Below, in pieces: positions 53,841 through 62,779 of a stretch of DNA of 64,000 nucleotides; the first letter of the stretch is position 1, and every line of letters begins with the position of its first letter. A model generated the notes under the pieces. That model made no database searches. It was given only the letters and a program-made list of their open reading frames with translations, and was not told the DNA's origin. The position numbers and the translations under genes are program-made. Origin of the DNA: Candidatus Fonsibacter ubiquis. Lineage in GTDB: Bacteria; Pseudomonadota; Alphaproteobacteria; Pelagibacterales; Pelagibacteraceae. The DNA lies in contig NZ_CP024034.1 of assembly GCF_002688585.1 (NCBI RefSeq), forward strand, positions 301,501 through 365,500, read 5' to 3'.

Positions 53841-55661
53841 ATGTGCGGTATTATTGGTATTGCCAGTTTTAAAGATATTTCAAAAGAAATTTTAGCTTCT
53901 TTAAAAAAACTCGAATATCGAGGTTATGACTCTGCAGGCATTTCAACAATAAATAATGGAGAAATAGTAGAGAATAAGTGCGCTGGTAAAGTTTCGGACT
54001 TGGAAAAATTAATTAAGAAAACATCATTATCAGGCAATATTGGAATTGGTCATGTTCGTTGGGCAACTCATGGAGCTCCAAATCAAATAAATGCCCATCC
54101 ACATTCCTCAGATGAGGTATCTGTTGTTCATAACGGCATTATTGAAAATTCATCAATTATTAAAAAAGAACTTGTAGAAAAAGGGCATGTTTTTAAATCT
54201 CAGACAGATACTGAGGTTATTACACATCTCATTACTGAAAATTTAAAAAAAATGAATTATTTAGATTCCGTATTTGAAACTCTAAAGAAATTAGAAGGAA
54301 GTTTTGCATTAGGAATTATTTTTAAAAAATTTAATAATTTAATTGTTGGAGCAAGAAGAGGAAGTCCACTTGCCGTTGGTTATGCAGACAAAGAAAAATA
54401 TTTAGGTTCAGATTCTTATGCGTTAAATTCCATGACTAAAGAAGTTTCCTATCTCGATGACGGGGACATATGCGTACTAACCAAAGATAAAATTGATTTT
54501 TTTGATAAAAATAAGAAAAAGATTGAAAAAAAAGTCCATAAATTAACTCAAGAAAAAGAAAGTTATAGTAAAGGAAATTTTAAAGATTTTATGTCCAAGG
54601 AAATTTCTGAGCAACCAGAAGTTATTAAAAAATGTATTAATGAATATTTAGATAAAATTAGAAAAGAAATTAATATTGTTAATTTTCCTATTGATCCTAA
54701 AAAGATTTCAAAAGTTAATTTAATAGCCTGTGGGACAGCTTATCATGCTTGTATAGTTGGAAAGTATTGGTTTGAAGAATTTACCAATATAGATGTGAAC
54801 GTAGATGTTGCTTCAGAATTTAGGTATAGAAATAATAAAATAAAAGAAAATGAGCTGTATATCTTTGTCTCGCAATCTGGTGAAACCGCAGATACAATTG
54901 CAGCATTAGAATTTTGTAAAAAAGAGGGAGCAAAAACGTGTGCAATTGTTAATGTTACCGAAAGTTCATTGTCAAGATTATCAGATTTAGTTTTACCTAT
55001 TCATGTTGGCGCAGAAATCGGTGTGGCTTCGACAAAAGCTTTCACGGGTCAGATTTTGGTTCTTTTATTATTTATTTTAAAAATTGCAAAAATTAGAAAT
55101 GAGATCAAAGCTGATGAATACTCAAATATTATTAAAGATTTAGAAAATGTTCATTCCCATGTGACATTAATTTTAAATAATAAAAAATCGATAGAAGAAC
55201 TTGCTGAGGATTTTATAAATATAAAAGGTTCAATGTTTTTAGGGAGAGGACTTTCCTATCCAATTGCATTAGAGGGTGCTCTTAAATTCAAAGAGTTAAC
55301 ATATTTACATGCTGAAGGTTATCCAGCCGGTGAGATGAAGCACGGACCTTTAGCGCTAGTTGAAAATGGGATGCCAGTTATAGTTATTGCTCCAAAAGAC
55401 AGATTTTATGATAAAACAATTTCTAATATGCAGGAAGTTATTGCAAGGGGTGGAAAAATTTTATTAATTTCAGATCATGCAGAGGAAATTACAACAAGCG
55501 AAAATGTTTGGTCAGAAATTAGACTTCCACAAATTCATAAATTTCTTTCTCCTTTTTTAAGTACTATCCCTTTGCAACTACTTGCATATTATGTTGCCTT
55601 AAAAAAAGGTAACGACATAGATAAGCCAAGAAATTTAGCTAAATCTGTTACGGTAGAATAA
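53841..55661 (+). CDS. glmS: Glutamine--fructose-6-phosphate aminotransferase
   Basis: First committed enzyme of UDP-GlcNAc synthesis, 606 residues. N-terminal glutaminase domain begins MCGIIGIAS with the catalytic Cys2; two SIS domains follow (VSQSGETADT, GRGLSYPIALEGALKFKE) and the C-terminus ends DKPRNLAKSVTVE with the catalytic lysine. It follows the GlmU-like gene directly. No glmS ribozyme is visible in the nine-base gap. Confidence 0.97.
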   Translation: MCGIIGIASFKDISKEILASLKKLEYRGYDSAGISTINNGEIVENKCAGKVSDLEKLIKKTSLSGNIGIGHVRWATHGAPNQINAHPHSSDEVSVVHNGIIENSSIIKKELVEKGHVFKSQTDTEVITHLITENLKKMNYLDSVFETLKKLEGSFALGIIFKKFNNLIVGARRGSPLAVGYADKEKYLGSDSYALNSMTKEVSYLDDGDICVLTKDKIDFFDKNKKKIEKKVHKLTQEKESYSKGNFKDFMSKEISEQPEVIKKCINEYLDKIRKEINIVNFPIDPKKISKVNLIACGTAYHACIVGKYWFEEFTNIDVNVDVASEFRYRNNKIKENELYIFVSQSGETADTIAALEFCKKEGAKTCAIVNVTESSLSRLSDLVLPIHVGAEIGVASTKAFTGQILVLLLFILKIAKIRNEIKADEYSNIIKDLENVHSHVTLILNNKKSIEELAEDFINIKGSMFLGRGLSYPIALEGALKFKELTYLHAEGYPAGEMKHGPLALVENGMPVIVIAPKDRFYDKTISNMQEVIARGGKILLISDHAEEITTSENVWSEIRLPQIHKFLSPFLSTIPLQLLAYYVALKKGNDIDKPRNLAKSVTVE

Positions 55662-55710
55662 TTTATTCTTGTAGGCTTAGAACACTCTATATATATACTG
55701 TAGGTTGAAT

Positions 55711-57087
55711 ATGAAAAATTGGAAACCTAATTCCTGGAGAACAAAAACTGGAAAACATTTACCCGTTTATGAAAACGAAGCCAAATTAAACGAGGTTTTG
55801 AAAGAAATTTCTAAATTCCCTCCACTTGTTTTCGCTGGCGAGTCTCGAACACTTAAACAAATACTCGGAGATGTGAGTGAAGGAAAAGCTTTTTTATTTC
55901 AAGGAGGAGATTGCGCTGAGAGTTTTGAGGAATTTCATCCAGATAATATTAGGGATTTATTTAAGGTTATTTTGCAGGTTTCTTTAATACTTACAGTTTC
56001 ATCTCACTTACCAATAGTAAAAATAGGTAGGGTTGCGGGTCAATTTTCTAAACCAAGAAGCTCTTCAACAGAGATTATAAATGGAAAAGAGCTTCCAAGT
56101 TATTTAGGTGACAATATTAATGGAATGAAATTCGATGAGCAGTCTCGAAAGCCTGATCCTATAAGATTATTAAAATCTTACTCACAATCTGCTGCAACAT
56201 TAAATTTATTACGAGCATTTTCTCAAGGAGGGTTTGCTGATTTGAGCAAAGTACATCTATGGAATATGGACTTTGTTAACAAGAGCGCTGATAAAAAATT
56301 TAAAGAAATTCAAAATAAAGTTATGGATGCTTTAAACTTCATGCATGCCTGTGGTATTACCATTGAGCAAAATAGAAGATTAAGAACTGTAAATTTTTAT
56401 ACGAGTCACGAGGCTTTGCATCTTCCTTATGAGGAAGCGATGACAAGAGTGGATTCAACTACAGGCGAATACCATGATACCTCAGCACATTTTTTATGGA
56501 TTGGAGATCGTACTAGGCAGATAGATGGAGCGCATGTAGAGTTTTGTAGAGGAATTAAAAATCCAATAGGAATTAAATGTGGTCCAAGTTTAGACGCAAA
56601 AGAATTAATTAAGTTAATTGAGGTTTTAAATCCAGAGGATGAAGCTGGAAGAATAACTTTAATAGCTAGATTCGGTCACGATAAAGTTGAAAAATTTTTA
56701 CCAAAACTTATTCAAGCCGTAAAAAAATCAAATAAGAAAGTAATTTGGTCTTGTGACCCGATGCATGGCAATACAATTAAATCTACCACTGGATTTAAGA
56801 CTAGACCATTTAAAGATATAATTTCAGAAGTTAAGAGTTTTTTTGATATTCATCAAGGGGAAGGAACCTATGCCGGCGGATTGCACATTGAAATGACTGG
56901 AAAAAACGTCACCGAATGTATTGGAGGTGCGCAGAATATTACAGATAAAGATTTATCTAGTAGATACCATACACACTGCGACCCTAGATTGAATGCAAAT
57001 CAAGCGATTGAGTTAGCATTTCTTATTTCAGAGGAAATTAAGAAAAATTCTAAATATTCAATAAACTCCATTAGAAAAGCTTCTTAA
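55711..57087 (+). CDS. 3-deoxy-7-phosphoheptulonate synthase, class II
   Basis: First step of the shikimate pathway, 458 residues from ATG 55711 (an in-frame TTG two codons before is less likely). It is the plant-like class II type: WKPNSWRTK, FQGGDCAESFEEF, PIVKIGRVAGQFSKPRSS, WIGDRTRQIDGAHVEFCRGI and WSCDPMHGN. Manganese- and PEP-binding residues lie in these segments. Being class II it lacks the class I feedback domains. Confidence 0.95.
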   Translation: MKNWKPNSWRTKTGKHLPVYENEAKLNEVLKEISKFPPLVFAGESRTLKQILGDVSEGKAFLFQGGDCAESFEEFHPDNIRDLFKVILQVSLILTVSSHLPIVKIGRVAGQFSKPRSSSTEIINGKELPSYLGDNINGMKFDEQSRKPDPIRLLKSYSQSAATLNLLRAFSQGGFADLSKVHLWNMDFVNKSADKKFKEIQNKVMDALNFMHACGITIEQNRRLRTVNFYTSHEALHLPYEEAMTRVDSTTGEYHDTSAHFLWIGDRTRQIDGAHVEFCRGIKNPIGIKCGPSLDAKELIKLIEVLNPEDEAGRITLIARFGHDKVEKFLPKLIQAVKKSNKKVIWSCDPMHGNTIKSTTGFKTRPFKDIISEVKSFFDIHQGEGTYAGGLHIEMTGKNVTECIGGAQNITDKDLSSRYHTHCDPRLNANQAIELAFLISEEIKKNSKYSINSIRKAS

Positions 57088-57141
57088 AAATTATTTTTTA
57101 ATAATTTTTTTGCTTCAAACTAAAAAAAAAGTAAAAATATT

Positions 57142-57888
57142 ATGATGACAGCAGCAGATAGAATTCAATTTATTAAAAACTGGATTAAAAACTATTGCAA
57201 TTCGATGGAGAAGAAACCTGATTGTTTAGTTGTAGGGGTTTCTGGTGGGATTGACTCAGCAGTTGTAAGTACCATTTCAGCAATGACGGAAATGAGAGTT
57301 AAGGCACTATCAATGCCGATAAGACAACTAAAATTTCAAGATGATTTAAGTAGGGCGCATTTAAAATGGTTAAAGAGTAAATTTTCTAATGTAGATGAGG
57401 TTATTATTAATTTAGATGAAGTTTTCAATAATTTTGAAAAGTCTTTAAAAGATTTTAATGATGAACATGCTTTTGCAAATTCACGCGCAAGATTACGAAT
57501 GACAACTTTATACCAAGTAGCAGGAGCAAATAATGGAATTGTTGTTGGCACCGGAAATAAAGTTGAAGATTTTGGAGTAGGTTTTTATACAAAATATGGC
57601 GATGGTGGAGTTGATATTTCCCCAATAGCAGATTGTCTCAAAACACAAGTGTGGGAGATGGGAAAAGAGTTAAAGATATTGGAGAGTATTATTAAAGCTC
57701 CACCAACGGATGGTTTGTGGGCAGATGGAAGAACAGATGAACGTCAATTAGGAATGTCCTATGAAGATTTAGAAAAAGCTATGCTTAATCCAGAAGATAA
57801 AAATTACGAAAAATATTTGAAAATTAGAAAAAGAAATCTTCATAAAATCAATCAAATTCCAATTTGTAAATTTAAAAAAGATGAATAG
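57142..57888 (+). CDS. nadE: NAD synthetase, ammonia-dependent form
   Basis: Converts nicotinate adenine dinucleotide to NAD. The 248-residue length shows the short form without the glutaminase domain. PP-loop GVSGGIDSAVVS is at residues 32-43; GTGNKVEDFGVGFYTKYGDG and PPTDGLWADGRTDERQLGMS follow. It opens a nadE-cysS-cimA-trmJ cluster, joined to cysS by an eight-base overlap (ATGAATAG). Confidence 0.93.
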   Translation: MMTAADRIQFIKNWIKNYCNSMEKKPDCLVVGVSGGIDSAVVSTISAMTEMRVKALSMPIRQLKFQDDLSRAHLKWLKSKFSNVDEVIINLDEVFNNFEKSLKDFNDEHAFANSRARLRMTTLYQVAGANNGIVVGTGNKVEDFGVGFYTKYGDGGVDISPIADCLKTQVWEMGKELKILESIIKAPPTDGLWADGRTDERQLGMSYEDLEKAMLNPEDKNYEKYLKIRKRNLHKINQIPICKFKKDE

Positions 57889-59230
57889 TTTAAAAATTTA
57901 CAATACTTTAAAAAGAGAAAAAGAAGATTTTATTCCCCTAAGCAAAGAATCAGTTGGAATGTATGTCTGTGGCCCAACCGTTTATGATGAGCCTCATATT
58001 GGCAATGCTCGACCATTAATTATTTTTGATCTTGTATATAGAATCTTAATTAAGAACTTTGGAAAAGATAAAGTTAATTATGTTAGAAACATTACTGACA
58101 TTGATGACAAGATTATTCAAAGAGCAAGTGAGTTAAAAATTGATATTAATGAACTAACAAAAAATATAACTGATATTTTTTTTGATGATTGTAAATATTT
58201 GAATTGTCTAGTTCCTAATTACCAACCTAAAGCAACTGAAAATATATCAGCCATGATTAAAATGACTGAAAATTTAATTACTAAACAAATTGCATACGTA
58301 AAAAATGGTAATGTTTATTTTAATGTAAATAAATTTAAAGATTATGGAAAATTATCAAATAAAAATCCAAAAGAATTAATTTCTGGATCAAGAGTTGAAA
58401 TCTCGGAATTAAAAAATAATCCTTTAGATTTTGTCTTGTGGAAACCTTCAAAAGATAAAGAACCTTCTTGGGATTCACCTTGGGGAAAAGGTAGACCAGG
58501 TTGGCATATAGAGTGTTCTGCAATGGCACAAAAGTATTTAGGTAAAGAATTTGATTTACACTGCGGTGGATTAGATCTTATTTTTCCTCATCATGAAAAT
58601 GAGATAGCCCAATCAATTTGTGCAAATGACTCTAATATTCTTGCAAAATATTGGATGCACAATGGTTATTTAACTGTTAATGGAAAAAAAATGTCAAAAT
58701 CTGAGGGAAATTTTGTCACTATTAATAATTTAAAAAATAATTTTAATGGGCAGATTGTTAGATTATCTGTTTTGGGCACTCACTACAGACAACCATTGGA
58801 TTGGAATCTAAAAATTTTAGAAACAAACAAAAAAATATTAGAAAATTGGTATACTTTTTATTCTTCTGAAAATGAGGAAATTAATGATGAATTACTAAAT
58901 ATTTTATTGGATGATCTAAATACACCAAAATTTATAACAAACATTCACAGTCTTTATAACAAAGCTAAAACTGGCGATAACACAGCTAAAAAAGATTTAA
59001 ATTCTGCACTAAAGTTTATTGGTTTATTTAATCAAAGTGAAGAACAATTTAATAGTTTAAGAAAAAAATCAAATCTTGATGTAGGTCAAATTGAAAATCT
59101 TATAGACCTTAGAAATCTTGCGAGAAAAAATAAAGATTTTAAAAAAGCCGATAAAATTAGACTAGATCTTGAAAATAATGGAATTTTAATAGAGGATCTT
59201 AATGATAAAACGCATTGGAAATATAAGTAA
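57881..59230 (+). CDS. cysS: Cysteinyl-tRNA synthetase
   Basis: Class I synthetase charging tRNA-Cys, 449 residues. The HIGH-type motif is PHIGNARP, zinc ligand Cys30 precedes it in MYVCGPTVYDEP, the GWHIECSAMA and GGLDLIFPHHENE segments are typical, and the KMSKS motif is in GKKMSKSEGNF near residue 268. Stop and cimA start share one base. Confidence 0.97.
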   Translation: MNSLKIYNTLKREKEDFIPLSKESVGMYVCGPTVYDEPHIGNARPLIIFDLVYRILIKNFGKDKVNYVRNITDIDDKIIQRASELKIDINELTKNITDIFFDDCKYLNCLVPNYQPKATENISAMIKMTENLITKQIAYVKNGNVYFNVNKFKDYGKLSNKNPKELISGSRVEISELKNNPLDFVLWKPSKDKEPSWDSPWGKGRPGWHIECSAMAQKYLGKEFDLHCGGLDLIFPHHENEIAQSICANDSNILAKYWMHNGYLTVNGKKMSKSEGNFVTINNLKNNFNGQIVRLSVLGTHYRQPLDWNLKILETNKKILENWYTFYSSENEEINDELLNILLDDLNTPKFITNIHSLYNKAKTGDNTAKKDLNSALKFIGLFNQSEEQFNSLRKKSNLDVGQIENLIDLRNLARKNKDFKKADKIRLDLENNGILIEDLNDKTHWKYK

Positions 59231-60834
59231 TGAGTAAAGAAAAAATTTACATATTTGATACTACTTTGAGAGATGGAGCACAAACACAAGGTGTGAATTT
59301 CTCAATGAATGAAAAAAATAGAATTGCAAACGCATTATCTAAATTAGGAGTTGACTACATTGAGGCCGGATGGCCTGGGGCAAATCCATTAGATACAAAT
59401 TTTTTTAATAAACCTCCAAAATTATCCAATTCAACCTTAGTTGCATTTGGAATGACCAAAAAATCCGGTAGGAGTGCTGAAAATGATCCTGGTTTATCTG
59501 CTATTATAAATTCAAATACCAAGTCCGTTTGTATCGTTGGAAAAACATGGGATTTTCACGTAGATGTAGCCTTAGGAATTTCAAAAGAAGAAAATTTAGA
59601 AAATATTGTCGACACAACGAAGCATTTTGTAAAAAATAATAGAGAATATATGTTTGATGCTGAACATTTTTTTGATGGGTACAAAAATAATCAAAAGTAT
59701 GCATTAGAATGTGTCCGCTCAGCTTATGATAATGGAGCAAGATGGATTGTTTTATGTGATACAAATGGAGGAACTTTGCCATTTGAGATTGAAGAAATAG
59801 TACATGATGTTGCAAAAGTTATTCCTGGAAAAAATTTAGGTATACACACCCATAATGATACTGAAAACGCTGTAGCAAACACTCTTGCTGCTATCAGATC
59901 AGGCGCAAGACAGGTTCAAGGAACTTTAAATGGCTTAGGAGAAAGATGTGGTAACGCAAATATTGTATCGATTATTCCAACATTGTTATTTAAGAAATAT
60001 TTTAGGGATAAATTTGATATTTCAGTAGAAGAAACAAAAGTTAAATATTTAACCGAATGTTCTAGATTATTAGATGAAATTTTAAATAGAAAACCTAATA
60101 ATCATGCTGCTTATGTTGGGGCTTCGGCTTTTGCTCATAAAGGGGGGCTTCATGTTTCTGCTGTAGAAAAAAATCCAAAAACATACGAACATATTATTCC
60201 AGATTCTGTTGGTAATAAAAGAAATATTGTTGTTTCTGATCAGTCAGGAAGATCTAATATTTTGTCGAGATTAGAAAAGTTAAATATTAAAATTAATAAA
60301 GATGATCCTAAAGTTCAAAAATTATTAGAACAAGTCAAAGATAGAGAATTTATTGGTTATGCTTATGATGGTGCCGATGCCTCATTTGAATTATTAACTC
60401 GAAGATTATTAGGGGATATTCCCAATTATTTAAATATTAAAAAATACGAAGTAAAAGTTAGCAAAAGTACTGATAATGATCTTATAAACTCTTATGCAAC
60501 AGTTGTATTAGAAGTTGATAAAAAAGAGATTACTTGTGAAGGATCAGGTAATGGACCAGTTAACGCAATTGATAATGCGATTAGATCTAACGTAAATAAA
60601 ATTAGAAAATATAGCGAGTATTTAAAAGATTTGCGGTTAGTAGATTATAAAGTCAGAATTTTAAATACAGGAACCAATGCAATTACCCGTGTTTCTATTG
60701 AGAGCACAGATAATACTGGAGATGTATGGTTTACCATTGGAGTATCGCCAAATATAATTGAAGCATCTTTTAGAGCGCTGATAGATAGTATTGATTACAA
60801 GTTGTATAAAGATAAGGCCCCAGCAAACTTTTAA
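59230..60834 (+). CDS. cimA: (R)-citramalate synthase
   Basis: Condenses pyruvate and acetyl-CoA to citramalate, giving 2-oxobutyrate for isoleucine without threonine deaminase. The 534-residue protein has the DTTLRDGAQT motif at 10-19 (alpha-isopropylmalate synthase family), HTHNDTENAVANTLAAIRSG and a regulatory LeuA-dimer domain at the C-terminus. The segment DYIEAGWPGANP distinguishes CimA from LeuA. One-base overlaps link it to cysS and trmJ. Confidence 0.93.
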   Translation: MSKEKIYIFDTTLRDGAQTQGVNFSMNEKNRIANALSKLGVDYIEAGWPGANPLDTNFFNKPPKLSNSTLVAFGMTKKSGRSAENDPGLSAIINSNTKSVCIVGKTWDFHVDVALGISKEENLENIVDTTKHFVKNNREYMFDAEHFFDGYKNNQKYALECVRSAYDNGARWIVLCDTNGGTLPFEIEEIVHDVAKVIPGKNLGIHTHNDTENAVANTLAAIRSGARQVQGTLNGLGERCGNANIVSIIPTLLFKKYFRDKFDISVEETKVKYLTECSRLLDEILNRKPNNHAAYVGASAFAHKGGLHVSAVEKNPKTYEHIIPDSVGNKRNIVVSDQSGRSNILSRLEKLNIKINKDDPKVQKLLEQVKDREFIGYAYDGADASFELLTRRLLGDIPNYLNIKKYEVKVSKSTDNDLINSYATVVLEVDKKEITCEGSGNGPVNAIDNAIRSNVNKIRKYSEYLKDLRLVDYKVRILNTGTNAITRVSIESTDNTGDVWFTIGVSPNIIEASFRALIDSIDYKLYKDKAPANF

Positions 60835-61565
60835 TGTTATTTAAAAATATTCACTTTATTTTAGTTAGACCTCAACTTGGAGAAAACATAGGAGCTGCCG
60901 CAAGATCATTAAAAAATTTTAATTTTGAAAATTTAAGATTAATTTCACCACGTGATAGTTGGCCAAATAAAAGCGCAATATATACTGCAGTAGAAGCAAA
61001 AGATATTATTCATAAAGCAAAAGTTTTTTTAAATACTGATCAGGCAATTGCAGATTTAGATTGTGTTTTTGCAACAACTTCAAGAAGTAGATCAGTTAAT
61101 AAAAAGATTGTAGATTTATCTAAAGCTGTAAAGATTATAAAAAAACTAAGTATATCCAATAAAAAAACTGGAATTTTTTTTGGGCCAGAAGCGTCAGGAT
61201 TAAGTAATGACGATCTTATTAATGCTAATTATTTAGTTAACATTCCAACAAGCAATAAATTTAAATCATTAAATTTATCACATGCAGTGACTATTTTTGC
61301 TTTTGAATTATTTATTTCTCAAAAAAAATTTGAACCTATTGTTAAGAATTTATATAGAAGTGAAGATGCAAAAAAGAATGAAGTTAATGCTTTTTTAGAT
61401 TTTATGATATCCCATTTAGATAAGGTGGGTTTTTTGAAGCCAGTTGAAAAAAAACAACAAATGATTAGAAGTGTTAAAAATATTTTTCATCGAAGCTCTC
61501 TTTCCACACAGGAAATTAGAACTTTATCAGGAGTTATCAGTTCTTTAATTAAATATAAGGGATGA
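60834..61565 (+). CDS. trmJ: tRNA (cytidine/uridine-2'-O-)-methyltransferase TrmJ
   Basis: SPOUT methyltransferase of 243 residues that 2'-O-methylates position 32 of tRNA. Motifs are LVRPQLGENIGAAARSLKNF, FGPEASGLSNDDL and LNLSHAVTIFAFEL. The C-terminal extension of about 80 residues is typical of TrmJ. It is the last gene of the nadE operon and is followed by the rpsD promoter. Confidence 0.92.
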   Translation: MLFKNIHFILVRPQLGENIGAAARSLKNFNFENLRLISPRDSWPNKSAIYTAVEAKDIIHKAKVFLNTDQAIADLDCVFATTSRSRSVNKKIVDLSKAVKIIKKLSISNKKTGIFFGPEASGLSNDDLINANYLVNIPTSNKFKSLNLSHAVTIFAFELFISQKKFEPIVKNLYRSEDAKKNEVNAFLDFMISHLDKVGFLKPVEKKQQMIRSVKNIFHRSSLSTQEIRTLSGVISSLIKYKG

Positions 61566-61573
61566 GAGTAACA

Positions 61574-61602
61574 TTGACTAAAAGAATGAGGGTTATTATA
61601 AG
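61574..61602 (+). promoter_or_regulatory. Predicted sigma-70 promoter for rpsD
   Basis: -35 TTGACT (61574-61579) and -10 TATAAG (61597-61602) are 17 bases apart, near the ideal. Transcription would begin about 61609, leaving only some ten bases before the rpsD ATG at 61618. The best ribosome-binding-like AGAGGG overlaps the -10 and would lie upstream of the start point. Confidence 0.6.
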
Positions 61603-61617
61603 AGGGCACTTTAAAAT

Positions 61618-62235
61618 ATGACAAAAAGAATAAATTCTACTCATAAAGTGGACAGACGCCTAGGGGTAAATCTTTGGGGCAGACCAAAAAGTCCCTTTAA
61701 TACTAGAGCCTATCGTCCAGGACAACATGGGCAGAGAAGTAAAGGCAAACCTTCGGATTACAATGTTCAATTACAAGCTAAGCAAAAATTAAAAAGTTAT
61801 TATGGCAATATGAGTGAACGACAGTTTAGAAATCTTTTTAGAAAAGCTTATAAGAAAAAAGGTGACACAGGAGAAAATTTAGTTGGTCTATTAGAAAGAA
61901 GACTAGATGCTGTTATCTACAGAGCGAAATTTGCAATCACTGTTTTTGCAGCAAGACAAATGATTAATCATGGAAAAGTAAAAGTGAATGGAAAGAAAGT
62001 TAATATTTCAAGTTACTTAGTTTCTGAAAATGATGAAATAGAAATTAAAGACTCATTCAAACAATCGATTCCAATTATAGGAGCAACACAAAGTAAAGAA
62101 AGAGAAGTTCCAGAATATATTATTGCTGATCACAAAAAAATGACTGCAAAATTTAATAAAGTTCCAAAATATGATCAGATCCCTTATCCTGTACAAATGG
62201 AACCTAAACTAGTTGTGGAATACTATTCTAGATAA
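61618..62235 (+). CDS. rpsD: 30S ribosomal protein S4
   Basis: Primary 16S rRNA-binding and assembly protein, 205 residues. The S4 domain reads [20 protein letters not shown] then [20 protein letters not shown]. The N-terminal [18 protein letters not shown] is typical of alphaproteobacterial S4. It is placed alone, outside the alpha operon, as in many alphaproteobacteria. The end overlaps the convergent grxD by eight bases. Confidence 0.98.
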   Translation: MTKRINSTHKVDRRLGVNLWGRPKSPFNTRAYRPGQHGQRSKGKPSDYNVQLQAKQKLKSYYGNMSERQFRNLFRKAYKKKGDTGENLVGLLERRLDAVIYRAKFAITVFAARQMINHGKVKVNGKKVNISSYLVSENDEIEIKDSFKQSIPIIGATQSKEREVPEYIIADHKKMTAKFNKVPKYDQIPYPVQMEPKLVVEYYSR

Positions 62236-62545
62236 TACTTAATTTTAGAATTTTTTGTAATTCACCTTTTTCGTACATTTCTTTTGCAATATCGCAGCCA
62301 CCAATAAATTCTCCTTTAATGTATAGTTGAGGAACAGTCGGCCAATTACTAAAATCTTTAATTCCTTGTCTTATTTCAGGGTCAGCTAAAACGTCAATAC
62401 CGCTAAATTTTACATTAAGTTTTTTTAAAATATTACTAACGGTCATTGAAAATCCACATTGTGGCATCTCAGGTGTACCTTTCATGAATAAAACTACATT
62501 ATTATTATTTATAATATCTTTTATTTTTTCATTTACGTTTGTCAT
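62228..62545 (-). CDS. grxD: Monothiol glutaredoxin (Grx4 family)
   Basis: Carries or delivers [2Fe-2S] clusters with BolA. The 105-residue protein has the CGFS motif at 30-33 ([14 protein letters not shown]), followed by the [19 protein letters not shown] glutathione-binding segment. It lies next to bolA in the order purL-bolA-grxD, the usual partner pair. Confidence 0.97.
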   Translation of the reverse strand: MTNVNEKIKDIINNNNVVLFMKGTPEMPQCGFSMTVSNILKKLNVKFSGIDVLADPEIRQGIKDFSNWPTVPQLYIKGEFIGGCDIAKEMYEKGELQKILKLSII

Positions 62546-62546
62546 A

Positions 62547-62777
62547 TTATTTTTCTTCTGTTGTTAAAGCCAATGCATGTAATTCATTACCCATTTTACC
62601 TTTTAAAGATGCATATACCATTTGATGCTGCTGAACTCTAGTCTTTCCTTTAAATTGTGAAGATCTAATTTTAGCAGCATAATGATTATCATCACCAGCT
62701 AGATCATTGATTTCAATATCAGCATCTGGAAAACCTTCTTTTAATAATTTATGAATTTCTTCTTGTTTAATAGCCAT
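62547..62777 (-). CDS. bolA: BolA family protein
   Basis: A 76-residue protein, short even for BolA. The FKGKTRVQQHQMVYASL helix contains the conserved His used to bind a shared [2Fe-2S] cluster with Grx4. Placed one base before grxD and two bases after purL on the minus strand, so cotranscribed. Confidence 0.94.
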   Translation of the reverse strand: MAIKQEEIHKLLKEGFPDADIEINDLAGDDNHYAAKIRSSQFKGKTRVQQHQMVYASLKGKMGNELHALALTTEEK

Positions 62778-62779
62778 AA

